A stretch of 64,000 bases of DNA from Methylomonas sp. ZR1 (GTDB lineage: Bacteria; Pseudomonadota; Gammaproteobacteria; Methylococcales; Methylomonadaceae). The notes beneath the pieces were generated by a model. That model worked only from the letters and a program-made list of their open reading frames with translations, had not been told where the DNA came from and did not search any database. Below, piece by piece: positions 45,070 to 54,331 of the stretch. Both the position numbers and the translations under genes were made by a program. The DNA lies in assembly GCF_013141865.1 (NCBI RefSeq), contig NZ_RCST01000001.1, positions 1,364,001-1,428,000 on the forward strand, written 5' to 3'. Each line of letters begins with the position of its first letter. The stretch's first letter is position 1.

Positions 45070-46464
45070 ATGAGCCACATCAATCTCAATAATGCGCCCA
45101 GCAAACCCGCTACGAATAGTGGACAACTATTGGATTTTCAGCCTGGTTTATTAAGGATACAACGGCAGCCGCCGCATCCTATGGCCTGCGTAGTGCTTTA
45201 TTCACTACTTATTCTATTGGTGTTGCTGTTGGCATGGGCGGCGTTTGGTGAGCTCGACATAGTCGCGGTGGCCGAAGGTAAACTGGTACCTACTAGTTAC
45301 CTCAAAATTGTCCAGCCGGCTGAGCAAGGGATCGTCAAGCAAATTCTAGTGCAGGAGGGCGAAAGCGTAGAAGCTGGCCAAGTATTAATGCGTATGGATG
45401 CCGTATATTCAGATGCTGACCGTAAAGCACTGACTAACGATTACCACAGTAATCGCCTCGCACTGCGACGTATTGATGCCCAATTATCCGACCGTCCGTT
45501 GCAAAAAGATGATCTTGATCCACCGGAACTGTACAGTCAAATTGCGTCACAATACGCGGCTAATATCCATGCCTACCGAAACGCACTGTCGCAAGAGCGT
45601 AGCGTATTGGAAAAAGCCCAACATGATTTGGCGGCAGCGGAACAAGTCAAAGCAAAGTTAGTTCAAACCTTGCCGCATTATCGTGAGCAGGAAAATGCCT
45701 TTGAGCAACTCGCGCAACGTGGATATGGCGGTCGCATCCAAGCCAGTGAAAAAGTCCGTGAACGAATTGAAAAGGAACAGGATTTATTGACCCAAGCATC
45801 GGTGATACAGGCAGCGAAAGCGACGATTACTCAAAGCAGGACCCATATTGAGCAGATTTCTGCCGATTATCGTCGTCAACTACAAGCCGATAGAGTAGAT
45901 GTTGCGACAAAACTAGAAAAACTGCGCCAGGAGTTAGCAAAAATCGAACACCGAAACGAACTTCTCGAACTCAAGGCCCCACAAGCTGCTGTAATCAAAG
46001 ACCTAGCGACCCATACCATCGGTACAGTTGCGTCGCCGGGTACCATCCTTATGACTCTGGTACCTATGAATGAGAACCTGCGTGCGGAAGTATGGGTTAC
46101 CAATGAGGATATTGGCTTCATTCGACCTGGACAACCGGTTAAATTGAAGCTCTCGGCGTTTCCCTTTCAGAAATATGGCTTGGTGGAAGCAAATATTAGT
46201 CATGTAAGTGCCGATGCCGTAGATAAACAATCCTCGGATGGTATGTCACAGCCGGCTGAAAAAAACAATAAAACCGCAGTTCCATTAGCCTATAGGGCAT
46301 TAGCTGATTTGAGAGCTCCTTACCTGGAAAATGAGGGGCGGCAATATGTACTGACGGCAGGCATGCAAGTATCAGCAGAAATCAAGCTTGGTACGCGTAC
46401 GGTATTAGAATATTTACTTTCGCCAGTACGTAAAGCCTTTCATGAAGCGGCCCGAGAACGCTAA
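45070..46464 (+). CDS. HlyD-family membrane fusion protein
   Basis: The product is 464 residues. One N-terminal membrane segment (residues 40-64, VLYSLLILLVLLLAWAAF) is followed by ELDIVAVAEGKLVPTSYLKIVQP, the usual beta-barrel entry. A long coiled coil spans about 125-300, and a lipoyl/barrel region follows (ELKAPQAAVIKDLATHTIGTV, then NLRAEVWVTNEDIGFIRPGQPVKLKLSAFPFQKYG). It ends near LGTRTVLEYLLSPVRKAFHEAARER, as in HlyD/LapC. It links the ABC transporter to an outer-membrane TolC-type channel for RTX secretion. The channel gene is not in the window. Confidence 0.93.
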   Translation: MSHINLNNAPSKPATNSGQLLDFQPGLLRIQRQPPHPMACVVLYSLLILLVLLLAWAAFGELDIVAVAEGKLVPTSYLKIVQPAEQGIVKQILVQEGESVEAGQVLMRMDAVYSDADRKALTNDYHSNRLALRRIDAQLSDRPLQKDDLDPPELYSQIASQYAANIHAYRNALSQERSVLEKAQHDLAAAEQVKAKLVQTLPHYREQENAFEQLAQRGYGGRIQASEKVRERIEKEQDLLTQASVIQAAKATITQSRTHIEQISADYRRQLQADRVDVATKLEKLRQELAKIEHRNELLELKAPQAAVIKDLATHTIGTVASPGTILMTLVPMNENLRAEVWVTNEDIGFIRPGQPVKLKLSAFPFQKYGLVEANISHVSADAVDKQSSDGMSQPAEKNNKTAVPLAYRALADLRAPYLENEGRQYVLTAGMQVSAEIKLGTRTVLEYLLSPVRKAFHEAARER

Positions 46465-46908
46465 CATTCAGGCTGCTCGTAGTCTGCTTTTTGATTTTAA
46501 TTTGGACGTTTTATTACGGTTACCTGTTTTTTGTGTGGGGAAATAAAAGCGAATTCATGCCGGTTTGTACCTCATCAAGATGGTAGGAACGCTATCAGAA
46601 GAAAAATGGGGATAGATGAATTTTCGATTCTACTGATAAATTTAGAGGGAAGTGTCGAGTCGTCGCAAAGATCTTTTCCATTCATAAATAACATGCAGTC
46701 CACATTAATTTTTCTGTTCCCAACATCAAGCTTTCACAGGCGAGCCAGCGATAACGTCAATTTGCTCGCCGAATTCCGGACATTTGAATGGATTACAGGA
46801 TGTATTAATCGTTGAAATTGAATGGCCATCCCGACCGACAGGTAATCGCCGTACCGGGGTCTATCTTTCTAGCAAGCCCATTGGAACAATGCTCGTAATC
46901 TTGCAATC
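46465..46908. other. Gap after the HlyD gene without a supported gene
   Basis: Short frames (for example from 46531 and 46784) start at non-ATG codons or overlap mobI and carry no recognised motif. I see no clear repeat or RNA structure. It may hold decayed sequence separating the secretion cargo from the transfer region. Confidence 0.4.
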
Positions 46909-47394
46909 TCAACCGAAGAATTTGTTATTGGCATCGGCGTCAATTACCTTGCAATATCGCTGCACCGCGTCGCGAATTTTTCCCAGTCGATCGAGCTGTT
47001 GCCGGATATGGGCAAACTCGGTTTCCAGTTCTTCGATTAATTCTGCCTCCCAGGTGGGTTCGCCTTTCAGTAGGTTGCCGAGCGGATAACGATAGCCGCG
47101 GCCTTTCTTAACGTACTGCGCAATTGGCTTGGTTTGACCGTTTTGTCGCAATGTGGCCATGCGATACCACTCAATGCTGAAAGCGCGTTGGTTTTCCCGG
47201 CAGCGGATCCGAACACCGATTCGGCCCGATTCGCTTTTGGTGTGTTTCTGGCGTTGGCTTCTCAATTGGCGCCAATAATCGTCGACCAACACTTTGGCTT
47301 GCGCCTGGAGATGATTGCACTGGGTTTCGATCCAATGCAGCAGGTCTTGTTCAGTAAGATTGGGCTGACTGTTGAACGGTTGTTCGCTAGACAT
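46909..47394 (-). CDS. mobI: MobI-like conjugative transfer protein
   Basis: The product is 161 residues. It matches the MobI pattern: an N-terminal helix (IETQCNHLQAQAKVLVDDYWRQLRSQ), GRIGVRIRCRENQRAFSIEWYR near 58-79, IAQYVKKGRGYRYPLGNLLKGEPTWEAELIEELETEFAHIRQQ near 90-132, and a charged tail. MobI proteins are auxiliary factors for initiating transfer in SXT/R391 and IncA/C elements and are encoded next to oriT. Here the gene faces away from a 490-bp non-coding stretch with clustered repeats, which fits. I rely on pattern memory, so a profile search would settle it. Confidence 0.72.
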   Translation of the reverse strand: MSSEQPFNSQPNLTEQDLLHWIETQCNHLQAQAKVLVDDYWRQLRSQRQKHTKSESGRIGVRIRCRENQRAFSIEWYRMATLRQNGQTKPIAQYVKKGRGYRYPLGNLLKGEPTWEAELIEELETEFAHIRQQLDRLGKIRDAVQRYCKVIDADANNKFFG

Positions 47395-47434
47395 GAATTT
47401 TCCTATTACCTAACTGTAGGGATAGACATGGACA

Positions 47435-47726
47435 ATGCCTAACGGCATTTTCTGTTCATTGCGAGACTTGGAAAGCGCCTTAGTGCATAGGTATTTGCAC
47501 CTTAAATGCCTACCGCAGTAGGCACATCACTGTCATTTTCTCGATGGCTCATTTAGGCATTGCCTTGGCAAAACGGCGTGATTCATGCCTATATAGGAAA
47601 TAACTTCGGCTTTCAGGCCGATTGCCGTTGCCTCGTTTCCCTACTAACGTAGGCAAATCGAAAGTCGATTTCCTATTGGGATTTACGGGTCATCGCCCGT
47701 TCGCAACAACGCCGGCATTTTAGGCA
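47435..47726. other. oriT: Candidate oriT region upstream of mobI
   Basis: Seven TGCCTA/TAGGCA hexamers lie within 292 bp, starting at 47436, 47507, 47519, 47554, 47586, 47650 and 47721. Three sit in small inverted repeats: ATGCC-taac-GGCAT (47435-47448), TGCCTAC-cgca-GTAGGCA (47507-47524), and CCTATATAGG (47588-47597). In SXT and IncA/C elements oriT lies upstream of mobI, in this orientation. No nick site can be named from sequence alone. Confidence 0.55.
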
Positions 47727-47813
47727 ACCGATATGGGATACCGATTGCAGTTGACGCCGAATTTGCGATCGTCTGCCGTTACGGTCACGGTCTGCGATCG
47801 CTTTTCGAACCAT

Positions 47814-47849
47814 CTTGCAGCTGATGGCGTTTTCGTCGTCAGCTGCAAA
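47814..47849. promoter_or_regulatory. 36-bp palindromic block upstream of traF
   Basis: CTTGCAGCTGATGG and TCGTCAGCTGCAAA form near-complementary arms. In the same orientation relative to the gene it matches the block upstream of traI over more than 45 bp, including TTTTCGAA upstream and TCGTCGTCAGCTGCAA inside. It ends 33 nt before the traF ATG. Confidence 0.7.
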
Positions 47850-47882
47850 AGTCGCTGGGAAGATCTGACGGACAATGGCGCG

Positions 47883-48893
47883 ATGAACCGAATCGCCATT
47901 TCTTTACCAATCATCATGAGTTTGTGTCTCAGAGCCTCGCTGGCGATGGGTAAAGACGACGCGCCCGAGGTTTCCTATTTTGCCGACAAACAGCGCGGCT
48001 GGTTTTGGTATGAGGTGTTGCCGGAACCAGCTAAAAAAGCCAGACCCGAAACCCAAGCCGATCAGGAAAAACCCAAACCTGACATCAAACCGCCCAGTGA
48101 CTTTCAGGCTGAAATTGAACCAAAAACACAAGCCAAGCCCTCTGCAGAACCCCAACCACTGTCCTCGGCCTGGTTGAAGCAAAACCTGGAGCATTACTTG
48201 AACCAGGCCATCGACGATCCCAGTCCCGAGAATGTGGCGGCGTTTTATTACCTGCAGCGGGTGATGATGGACAAAGCCGAGCGTTTTACCAATGCCGCCC
48301 GCTACGTGGTGATGTCAGATCCGCAACTCGATGAAACCGTGCGCCGACCGGTGGCGACCTATGCGGCCAATGAAGCCAATCATCAGGCCAGCGTGGTGGC
48401 CGAACGGGCCTTGAAAGGGATTGCCGCCCAAGCCGGCATTTTGTTTTTCTTCCGGTCCGATTGCCCTTATTGCCATGTCCAAGCGCCGATTTTAGCGATG
48501 CTGGAAAACGCCTACGGCTTCAAAATCTATCCCGTGTCGCTGGATGGCTTGCCGATGCCGAACGGATTTTTCAGTCAGTTCAAACGTGATAACGGTCAGG
48601 CTGCGATGTTGGGGGTTGAGCAAACCCCGGCGCTGTTTCTGATGAAACCGCCCAAGCAAATTGTGCCATTGGCGCAAGGCGCCTTGTCGCTGGAAGAAAT
48701 CACCGGTCGGATTCTGCTGGCGGCCAAGGAAGCCGGCTGGATCGATGCCACGCAATACCAAACCACCCAGGGCATTCGTAACACGCCGATGTTGTTACCG
48801 ACGGCCGGTAGCATCAGCCCTGCGGTCACTCGAGATCCACTGTCACTGATCCAGGCATTGCAACGCAGTGCGCATTTGGGGAGCACGCCATGA
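47883..48893 (+). CDS. traF: TraF, thioredoxin-like pilus assembly protein
   Basis: The product is 336 residues from the ATG at 47883. An upstream start at 47733 would read through the palindrome and bury the signal peptide, so I rejected it. The signal is MNRIAISLPIIMSLCLRASL. A Pro/Lys-rich region follows to about residue 95. The thioredoxin-like domain has FFFRSDCPYCHVQAPIL with the CPYC pair at residues 194-197, then LDGLPMPNGFFSQFKRDNGQA and GVEQTPALFLM. F-type TraF acts in the periplasm with TraH and others in pilus extension or retraction; unlike plasmid F TraF, this one keeps a CXXC. It overlaps traH by 4 nt. Confidence 0.92.
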   Translation: MNRIAISLPIIMSLCLRASLAMGKDDAPEVSYFADKQRGWFWYEVLPEPAKKARPETQADQEKPKPDIKPPSDFQAEIEPKTQAKPSAEPQPLSSAWLKQNLEHYLNQAIDDPSPENVAAFYYLQRVMMDKAERFTNAARYVVMSDPQLDETVRRPVATYAANEANHQASVVAERALKGIAAQAGILFFFRSDCPYCHVQAPILAMLENAYGFKIYPVSLDGLPMPNGFFSQFKRDNGQAAMLGVEQTPALFLMKPPKQIVPLAQGALSLEEITGRILLAAKEAGWIDATQYQTTQGIRNTPMLLPTAGSISPAVTRDPLSLIQALQRSAHLGSTP

Positions 48894-50341
48894 CGTCGTT
48901 TACGATTCGATTACGCTATCGCCAGGTCGTTGTATTGATCCTGTTGATCGAGAGTTCTCTTCCAGCCTATGCCGACCTGCAACAGGAAATGGACAGCATG
49001 TTCGGCACCATGACCAACTTTACGGCCCCAACCGCGCATTTGGGCCAACGCCGCGGCGTAATTACCGGTGGTAGCTTGGTGCCGCGCAATGGCATCACCA
49101 ATACCAACCTGGTGTCGTTCGTGCCGCCGTCATTCAGCGCCGGCTGCGGAGGGATCGATTTGTTCGCCGGCAGCTTCAGTTTCATTAACTTCAACCAGTT
49201 CGTGCAATTGATGCGCAACGTGGCCGGCAATGCGGCGGGTTACGCGTTTCAACTAGCGGTTGGAGCGATGTGTCCCTGGTGTGCCTCGGTGATGACCGAC
49301 CTGCAAAAGAAAATCCAGGAAATGAACCAGATGTTCAGCAACTCCTGCCGACTGGCACAAGGCCTAGTCAACGATACGGTCAAAGCCTTCGATCTGCAAA
49401 GCAAAACCAATCTATCCAATGCCTCGTTTACCCAAGGCATTTCCGATGTGTTTTCCAGCTGGACCAATACCAGCACCTTGGGTGATCCGGTACAGCAGAT
49501 AAAGCAGAATGACCCGACCGATATGACCAAGATCATCCAAGGTAATCTGGTGTGGCGAGCGTTGGTCAATCAAAACGCCGGCGGCTGGTTTCGCTTCGGT
49601 GGAAACAGTTTGCTGGAAGCGGCGATGAGCATATCCGGTACCGTGATTGTCGATGCGCCGCAAGCCGCGCCCGACGGCAAAGGCGAAAACAATGCCATCA
49701 GCGCGCCGCCGCCGGTGCTGCGGATCAAGGATCTGATGTACGGCAATGACGCCGGCAATAGTTATCAAACCGTCAGGATATACACCTGTTCGGATGGTCA
49801 CAACGCCGATCAGTGTCTCAAACCCATCGTCCAAAACGTCAATCTGGTGGGCTTGAAGCAACGGGTGATGGAGATCCTGCTTGGTTCGGCGAATTCCGGC
49901 AACGGATTGATCTACAAATTCTCGACCAACAGCGGCCAAATTACCGACAGCGAAAAGGCCTTCATGCAAACCGTACCAGATGCCATCGGCGGCATGATCC
50001 ATAACCTGGCAAGGGAGGATGCCGGCATTGCCAAGCTTTGGGCCGAAGAAGCCGCACCGGTGATCGCTCTGGAACTGGCACAGCTGATCGTCAACGATTT
50101 ACTGAATGCTGTGCAGACCGCGGCGCACATGAACGACCACGCCTATGCCAAATTGCTGATGGACGCCTTGAAAGATGCCCGTGAGCAGATTCAAGACGAA
50201 TACGTCACCATCGCCGGTCGTTATGGTAATCCGCAAACCTTGATGGCGTTTTACCAGCAGTTGATGACCACCGTGAAGCCCAAACACTACGGTACCGTGG
50301 CGCAGTTGCCGGCCTCCGGGATGGCTTGGCCAAGTCCTTAA
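48890..50341 (+). CDS. traH: TraH, conjugal transfer pilus assembly protein
   Basis: The product is 483 residues with a signal peptide (VVVLILLIESSLPAYA). Conserved TraH features include the start of the mature part (DLQQEMDSMFGTMTNFTAP), GCGGIDLFAGSFSFINFNQFVQLMRNVAGNAAGYAFQLA near 85-123, and MCPWCASVMTDLQKKIQEMNQMFSNSCRLAQGL near 127-159. Its C-terminal half is coiled coil. It acts in the periplasm and outer membrane with TraF and TraG. It overlaps traF by ATGA and is followed by a 64-bp gap before traG. Length matches SXT-type TraH. Confidence 0.93.
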   Translation: MTSFTIRLRYRQVVVLILLIESSLPAYADLQQEMDSMFGTMTNFTAPTAHLGQRRGVITGGSLVPRNGITNTNLVSFVPPSFSAGCGGIDLFAGSFSFINFNQFVQLMRNVAGNAAGYAFQLAVGAMCPWCASVMTDLQKKIQEMNQMFSNSCRLAQGLVNDTVKAFDLQSKTNLSNASFTQGISDVFSSWTNTSTLGDPVQQIKQNDPTDMTKIIQGNLVWRALVNQNAGGWFRFGGNSLLEAAMSISGTVIVDAPQAAPDGKGENNAISAPPPVLRIKDLMYGNDAGNSYQTVRIYTCSDGHNADQCLKPIVQNVNLVGLKQRVMEILLGSANSGNGLIYKFSTNSGQITDSEKAFMQTVPDAIGGMIHNLAREDAGIAKLWAEEAAPVIALELAQLIVNDLLNAVQTAAHMNDHAYAKLLMDALKDAREQIQDEYVTIAGRYGNPQTLMAFYQQLMTTVKPKHYGTVAQLPASGMAWPSP

Positions 50342-50405
50342 ACACTCATTTCCCGTTCCCCCCCATGGTGGTTTTCTCCCTCGTTGTTTAAAAGGCAGGT
50401 CGCCC

Positions 50406-53400
50406 ATGTTTGAAATCTTTTCCGTGGGCGATTCCGCCTATTTGCAAGCCGTACTAAATGCCATCGCGATGATCTCCGGTACCGGCGATTACCGCACAGC
50501 AGCGGCCGTCGGCGGTTTGATCGGCGTCATCATCGTCATGCTTCGGGCCTTGTTGCAATGGGATGGTCGCGGTATTCGCTATCAGGATTTACTCCTGGCC
50601 TATGTATTGTGGCTGATGCTGTATGCACCGTCGGTGCGGGTGACGATCGAGGATGCTTATACCGGCAGCGTGGTGGTGGTCGACAACGTACCGTTAGGAC
50701 CGGCGGTAGTCGGTAGCGTGATGTCGAACATGGGCTATCGAACCACACGCTTGTTTGAGCAGGGCTTTGGCACACCGTCGATGACCGGCAATGGTTTTGC
50801 CGACAGTTTGCAGACCTTGACGGCGGTGCGGAAGAATCTATTGTCTCGAGTGAATCTAGGCGCGGCCAACGTGCCAAATGCCGGCAGTGATATGGAAACC
50901 TCGTTTGCCAATTACGTGCGCGAATGCACCTTAACCGGTGTCGATCTGAATCAGAAATCGGTGGATGCTATCTTGCGTGATGCCGATCCCCTGAATGCGA
51001 TCAGGTTTGATTCCGATATCTACATGACCCAAATTTTTGTCGGCGGCCAACCGCAGACCAAAACCTGCACGGATGCCTGGGCCGATTTGAGTGGGGTGGT
51101 CAACGGCAATTTCGCGACGGCGCTGGAAGGCTTGTTGCAACCGACCTTGGGCGTGCCGACTGCAGGCGATACGGTACCGAAAATACAGGATGCCTTCGAT
51201 GCGCTAGCCGGCCCCGGCGTGGTCGATGCCGCCGATTACATGTTGATGTCGGCCATCCTGCCCATGTTCGAGAAAGGCGTCATCGGCCGGCACGAAGACG
51301 GTTTGCATTGGAACAAGGCGGCGATGGTCGAACAAGCCATTCAGCAACGCAATACCCAATGGGCCGCCGAACAGACCCTGTTTGCCAAGATCGTGCGGCC
51401 GATGATGGCGTTCATCGAAGGCTTGAGTTATGCCATCGCGCCGATCATGGCCTTTGTGGTGATGCTGGGCAATGTCGGTATCCGGATGAATATCGGTTAT
51501 TTCTCGATGTTGCTTTGGATCCAGCTATGGATGCCGATACTGGCGGTGATCAATCTGTTCATCCAGATGTCGGCTGCGGGCAAGATGGCGGCGCTGATCA
51601 CGGCCACCTATAACCTGCCGTCGATGATGGGCATTTACCAGTTGGACATGGAGTTGCAGCAATGGTTGTCGATCGGCGGCATGCTGGCCGCTTCAACGCC
51701 GGCCATTACCTTAATGCTGATTTATCGCGGTGCAGTCACTGCCACCCATTTTCTGGGACGGATGGACGGTGGCGATTACGTGAATGAAAAAATCGCCACG
51801 CCCGACGTGATCAGTCCGGCGCCGGTATTGAATGCACAGGCGCAACACCAATACAGTCCGTTGTCGGCAGTCACCCAAACCGGTGTCGATAAGGTGTTGC
51901 CGACGTTCACCGCCGGCAAGGACATGAGTGCGGCGGTATCGTCGGCTTACAGCGCTTCGGAACAGGCAACAAGTAGCTTCATGCACAGCGTGTCGTCAAC
52001 GGCAACGAAATCGACCAGCATCAGTAGCGATGCCTTTGATAGTCGCTCCTTGGGCAATCAAATCGCCAGCAGTTCCAGTTATACCGATGCCTATAACCAT
52101 CAGTTCGGAGAAGCCTTTGCCAAGAAGCATGCCGATACCGGTATATCCGCCGATCAGTTCTCGGCGTTGGTAGCCGGCAGTGCCAATGCCGGAGCCAAGT
52201 TGGGTAGCGACCAATTGAGCGGCGCAATATCTGGCCGCTTGCAGAACGATTTCAAAGTCAGTCAGGATAAGTCTGATGCGATTGCCGCGGATATCAGCCA
52301 AACGGTCAACGACAGCCAAGGCTACCAAGCCGGCTTAGCCAAAAGCCTGGCGATGGATGCCCAAACCGGCACCCGAAACGTAGCCTCAATGGGACTGCAA
52401 AATCAATCGCTGTCTTCGCTGCAACACAGCGCAACCGATGCGGTATCCGCCAGCGAGTCCTATCAACAAACCCTATCTGCTCAACAACGCTTTGGAACAC
52501 AAGCTAGTTTCGGTGCGGCGGAGACTGGATACATAATGTCTCACGATCCCGGACTTATGGAACGTCTGGATCGCACGTTAGACCAATATGGCCTGCGCGG
52601 CGATACGCAGCGACTGGCCTCACAATGGAAAGCATCAGGTTGGATCAGCGATGCCGATCAAGCCTATGCTGCCGCCGGCATGTCGTTATTGACCGGGTTT
52701 TCGTCACCCAGTTACCGCACCCTGGATGATCAACAATCGCACCAGGCGCACATCTCGGGTTACCAGCTGCTCGGCGATGCGTTTAATGCGCCACAGGCCG
52801 ATCAAAGCTGGAACGCCAACCGGAACGAATTCCTGAAAACCAATGCACCAGAAACTGGCAAGGTTCAAGCAGCAGTCGAACAGGCCAATCTCAAAGACCC
52901 ACGCGCTGAAACCGAATCGCTAAATCAACGAGCACGAGCACAGATTGGTTCAGCGACGGGAAAAATTGCCGGTGGCGAAGCTCGAGTCGAAGCGCAACAT
53001 GATCGCAATCTGGCAGAGCGTGAACAAAACTCAAGAGAAGGCTTTGGTCAATTGGCGAATGTCAAAGCGGAGCATTTTAGGCAATCGATTGCGGCAGCGG
53101 CCAATGACACGCCTTCGTCTGCAGAGGCTTCTTACAATTATCTGGCGGGCAGTCTTTATAACTCCGCGAAAAATTTGGAAGCATTAGGATCGGTTAGTAA
53201 CCAACATATCAAGGAGTTTGCAGAATATGTTCAACAATCTCAAGCGCAAGGAATGGGAATTTGGGATTCAATAAAATTTGCTTCAAACCAATCGTATTCT
53301 GGATTTAAGGAGGCTTCTCAAGTATGGGCAAATCAAAGAGTAAATGAGGTTACAGATAAATTAACTCCGACTCAGCAAACTTATTATCGTGCCGCGATGT

Positions 53401-53603
53401 TTGAGGCGTTTGCGGGGATTGCTGTTGCTGGCGAGTATGGCGGCAACCTTGGTATCGCTAGAAGCCAGTTGATAGAAGAGGAAGGCAGTGTCGAAGGTAA
53501 TGATATCGCCAAGCTACTTAAAAGTGCGGCTGGTCAAGGCCGCGTGGACCTTATTGATCAGATTGGGAATTACAATCGGGCGCGAGGCCGCATAAACTAT
53601 TAA
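50406..53603 (+). CDS. traG: TraG, mating-pair stabilisation protein
   Basis: The product is 1065 residues. The N-terminal half (TraG_N) has several membrane helices: about 25-45, 55-75, and a cluster at 335-455 (FIEGLSYAIAPIMAFVVMLGNVGIRM, then MLLWIQLWMPILAVINLFIQM). The C-terminal half is periplasmic, repetitive, Ala/Ser/Gln-rich and probably coiled coil. TraG works in pilus assembly and mating-pair stabilisation; in SXT/F elements its C-terminal part is also the target of entry exclusion. AAGGCAGG precedes the ATG. It is somewhat shorter than SXT TraG but ends cleanly. Confidence 0.9.
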   Translation: MFEIFSVGDSAYLQAVLNAIAMISGTGDYRTAAAVGGLIGVIIVMLRALLQWDGRGIRYQDLLLAYVLWLMLYAPSVRVTIEDAYTGSVVVVDNVPLGPAVVGSVMSNMGYRTTRLFEQGFGTPSMTGNGFADSLQTLTAVRKNLLSRVNLGAANVPNAGSDMETSFANYVRECTLTGVDLNQKSVDAILRDADPLNAIRFDSDIYMTQIFVGGQPQTKTCTDAWADLSGVVNGNFATALEGLLQPTLGVPTAGDTVPKIQDAFDALAGPGVVDAADYMLMSAILPMFEKGVIGRHEDGLHWNKAAMVEQAIQQRNTQWAAEQTLFAKIVRPMMAFIEGLSYAIAPIMAFVVMLGNVGIRMNIGYFSMLLWIQLWMPILAVINLFIQMSAAGKMAALITATYNLPSMMGIYQLDMELQQWLSIGGMLAASTPAITLMLIYRGAVTATHFLGRMDGGDYVNEKIATPDVISPAPVLNAQAQHQYSPLSAVTQTGVDKVLPTFTAGKDMSAAVSSAYSASEQATSSFMHSVSSTATKSTSISSDAFDSRSLGNQIASSSSYTDAYNHQFGEAFAKKHADTGISADQFSALVAGSANAGAKLGSDQLSGAISGRLQNDFKVSQDKSDAIAADISQTVNDSQGYQAGLAKSLAMDAQTGTRNVASMGLQNQSLSSLQHSATDAVSASESYQQTLSAQQRFGTQASFGAAETGYIMSHDPGLMERLDRTLDQYGLRGDTQRLASQWKASGWISDADQAYAAAGMSLLTGFSSPSYRTLDDQQSHQAHISGYQLLGDAFNAPQADQSWNANRNEFLKTNAPETGKVQAAVEQANLKDPRAETESLNQRARAQIGSATGKIAGGEARVEAQHDRNLAEREQNSREGFGQLANVKAEHFRQSIAAAANDTPSSAEASYNYLAGSLYNSAKNLEALGSVSNQHIKEFAEYVQQSQAQGMGIWDSIKFASNQSYSGFKEASQVWANQRVNEVTDKLTPTQQTYYRAAMFEAFAGIAVAGEYGGNLGIARSQLIEEEGSVEGNDIAKLLKSAAGQGRVDLIDQIGNYNRARGRINY

Positions 53604-53606
53604 CTT

Positions 53607-54209
53607 TCAATGAGAGAGACTTTTGGCGGCTGCAAAACCGGCCAGTATCCATCGAGCTATCATCAGAAAGGAAGCCGTCATGACGTAACGGGTTAGATCA
53701 TCTCTAACATACGGAATCAGAATTGCGATCAAACCTATAGCGGACCAATAATGGCTACTGTTGTGCGATAACTGTTTCGCAATGAATTCGATCGTTTGAT
53801 AAAAAAGTTCAGCTAGGCCGAAAGCGCTGAAAATGATGCTACCGAATATCCCAAGGGCTTCCATTTCGTTAGGCAATATTTCCATCGTTGCAAGGAGCCA
53901 AATCAAACCAAAGCCAACGGTTACCAAAGCTATTCGTTTAAAAGCATCGAATGAAAGGGACTTTTGTGAAAAACGCTGTAAAAATTGTCTAACTCCGCTC
54001 GGAAACCGTGCAAACGTAGCGCCGCAGAAAGGGCAAACTGACTTGACTGGTCGGCCATAGTAAACGACCACTCTCGGCACCATGGATCGGTTGCATTCGG
54101 GACAATCGACAGTTGCATGATGGCCATTAAACATTGAGTGATTTGATCGAGTTTGAATCGATTGGCTGGGCCGTTTGAACCGATCTGAGAGTGATGACTG
54201 TGAAGACAT
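53607..54209 (-). CDS. Zinc-ribbon membrane protein downstream of traG
   Basis: The product is 200 residues from the ATG at 54209, which has GGAG 6 nt upstream; an ATG at 54221 is also possible. A cysteine pair CPEC and a second CPFC about 25 residues later form a zinc ribbon near residues 35-65. Three or four membrane segments follow (near 98-115, 120-145, 160-175, 180-195). No family is recognised. It lies convergent to traG, ending 3 bp from the traG stop. SXT-family elements encode an entry-exclusion protein near here, so that role is possible but unsupported by motif. Confidence 0.6.
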   Translation of the reverse strand: MSSQSSLSDRFKRPSQSIQTRSNHSMFNGHHATVDCPECNRSMVPRVVVYYGRPVKSVCPFCGATFARFPSGVRQFLQRFSQKSLSFDAFKRIALVTVGFGLIWLLATMEILPNEMEALGIFGSIIFSAFGLAELFYQTIEFIAKQLSHNSSHYWSAIGLIAILIPYVRDDLTRYVMTASFLMIARWILAGFAAAKSLSH

Positions 54210-54331
54210 TGTATTCTCCATGCTTAAGCGGTTGGGAAATCCTACCGCGATTGAGCTAACGTTCCAAGTCGGTTTTTTAAATCAAAACTATTTCAACAAG
54301 GCAAAGAAAGATGACCTGCATATCGAACGGT

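Noticed and set aside
46531..47089. Two plus-strand frames after the HlyD gene
   Set aside because: Starts are not ATG or lie antisense to mobI, and the translations show no family features.
47733..47882. Upstream start for traF
   Set aside because: It would translate the palindromic block and bury the signal peptide, which begins at the ATG at 47883.
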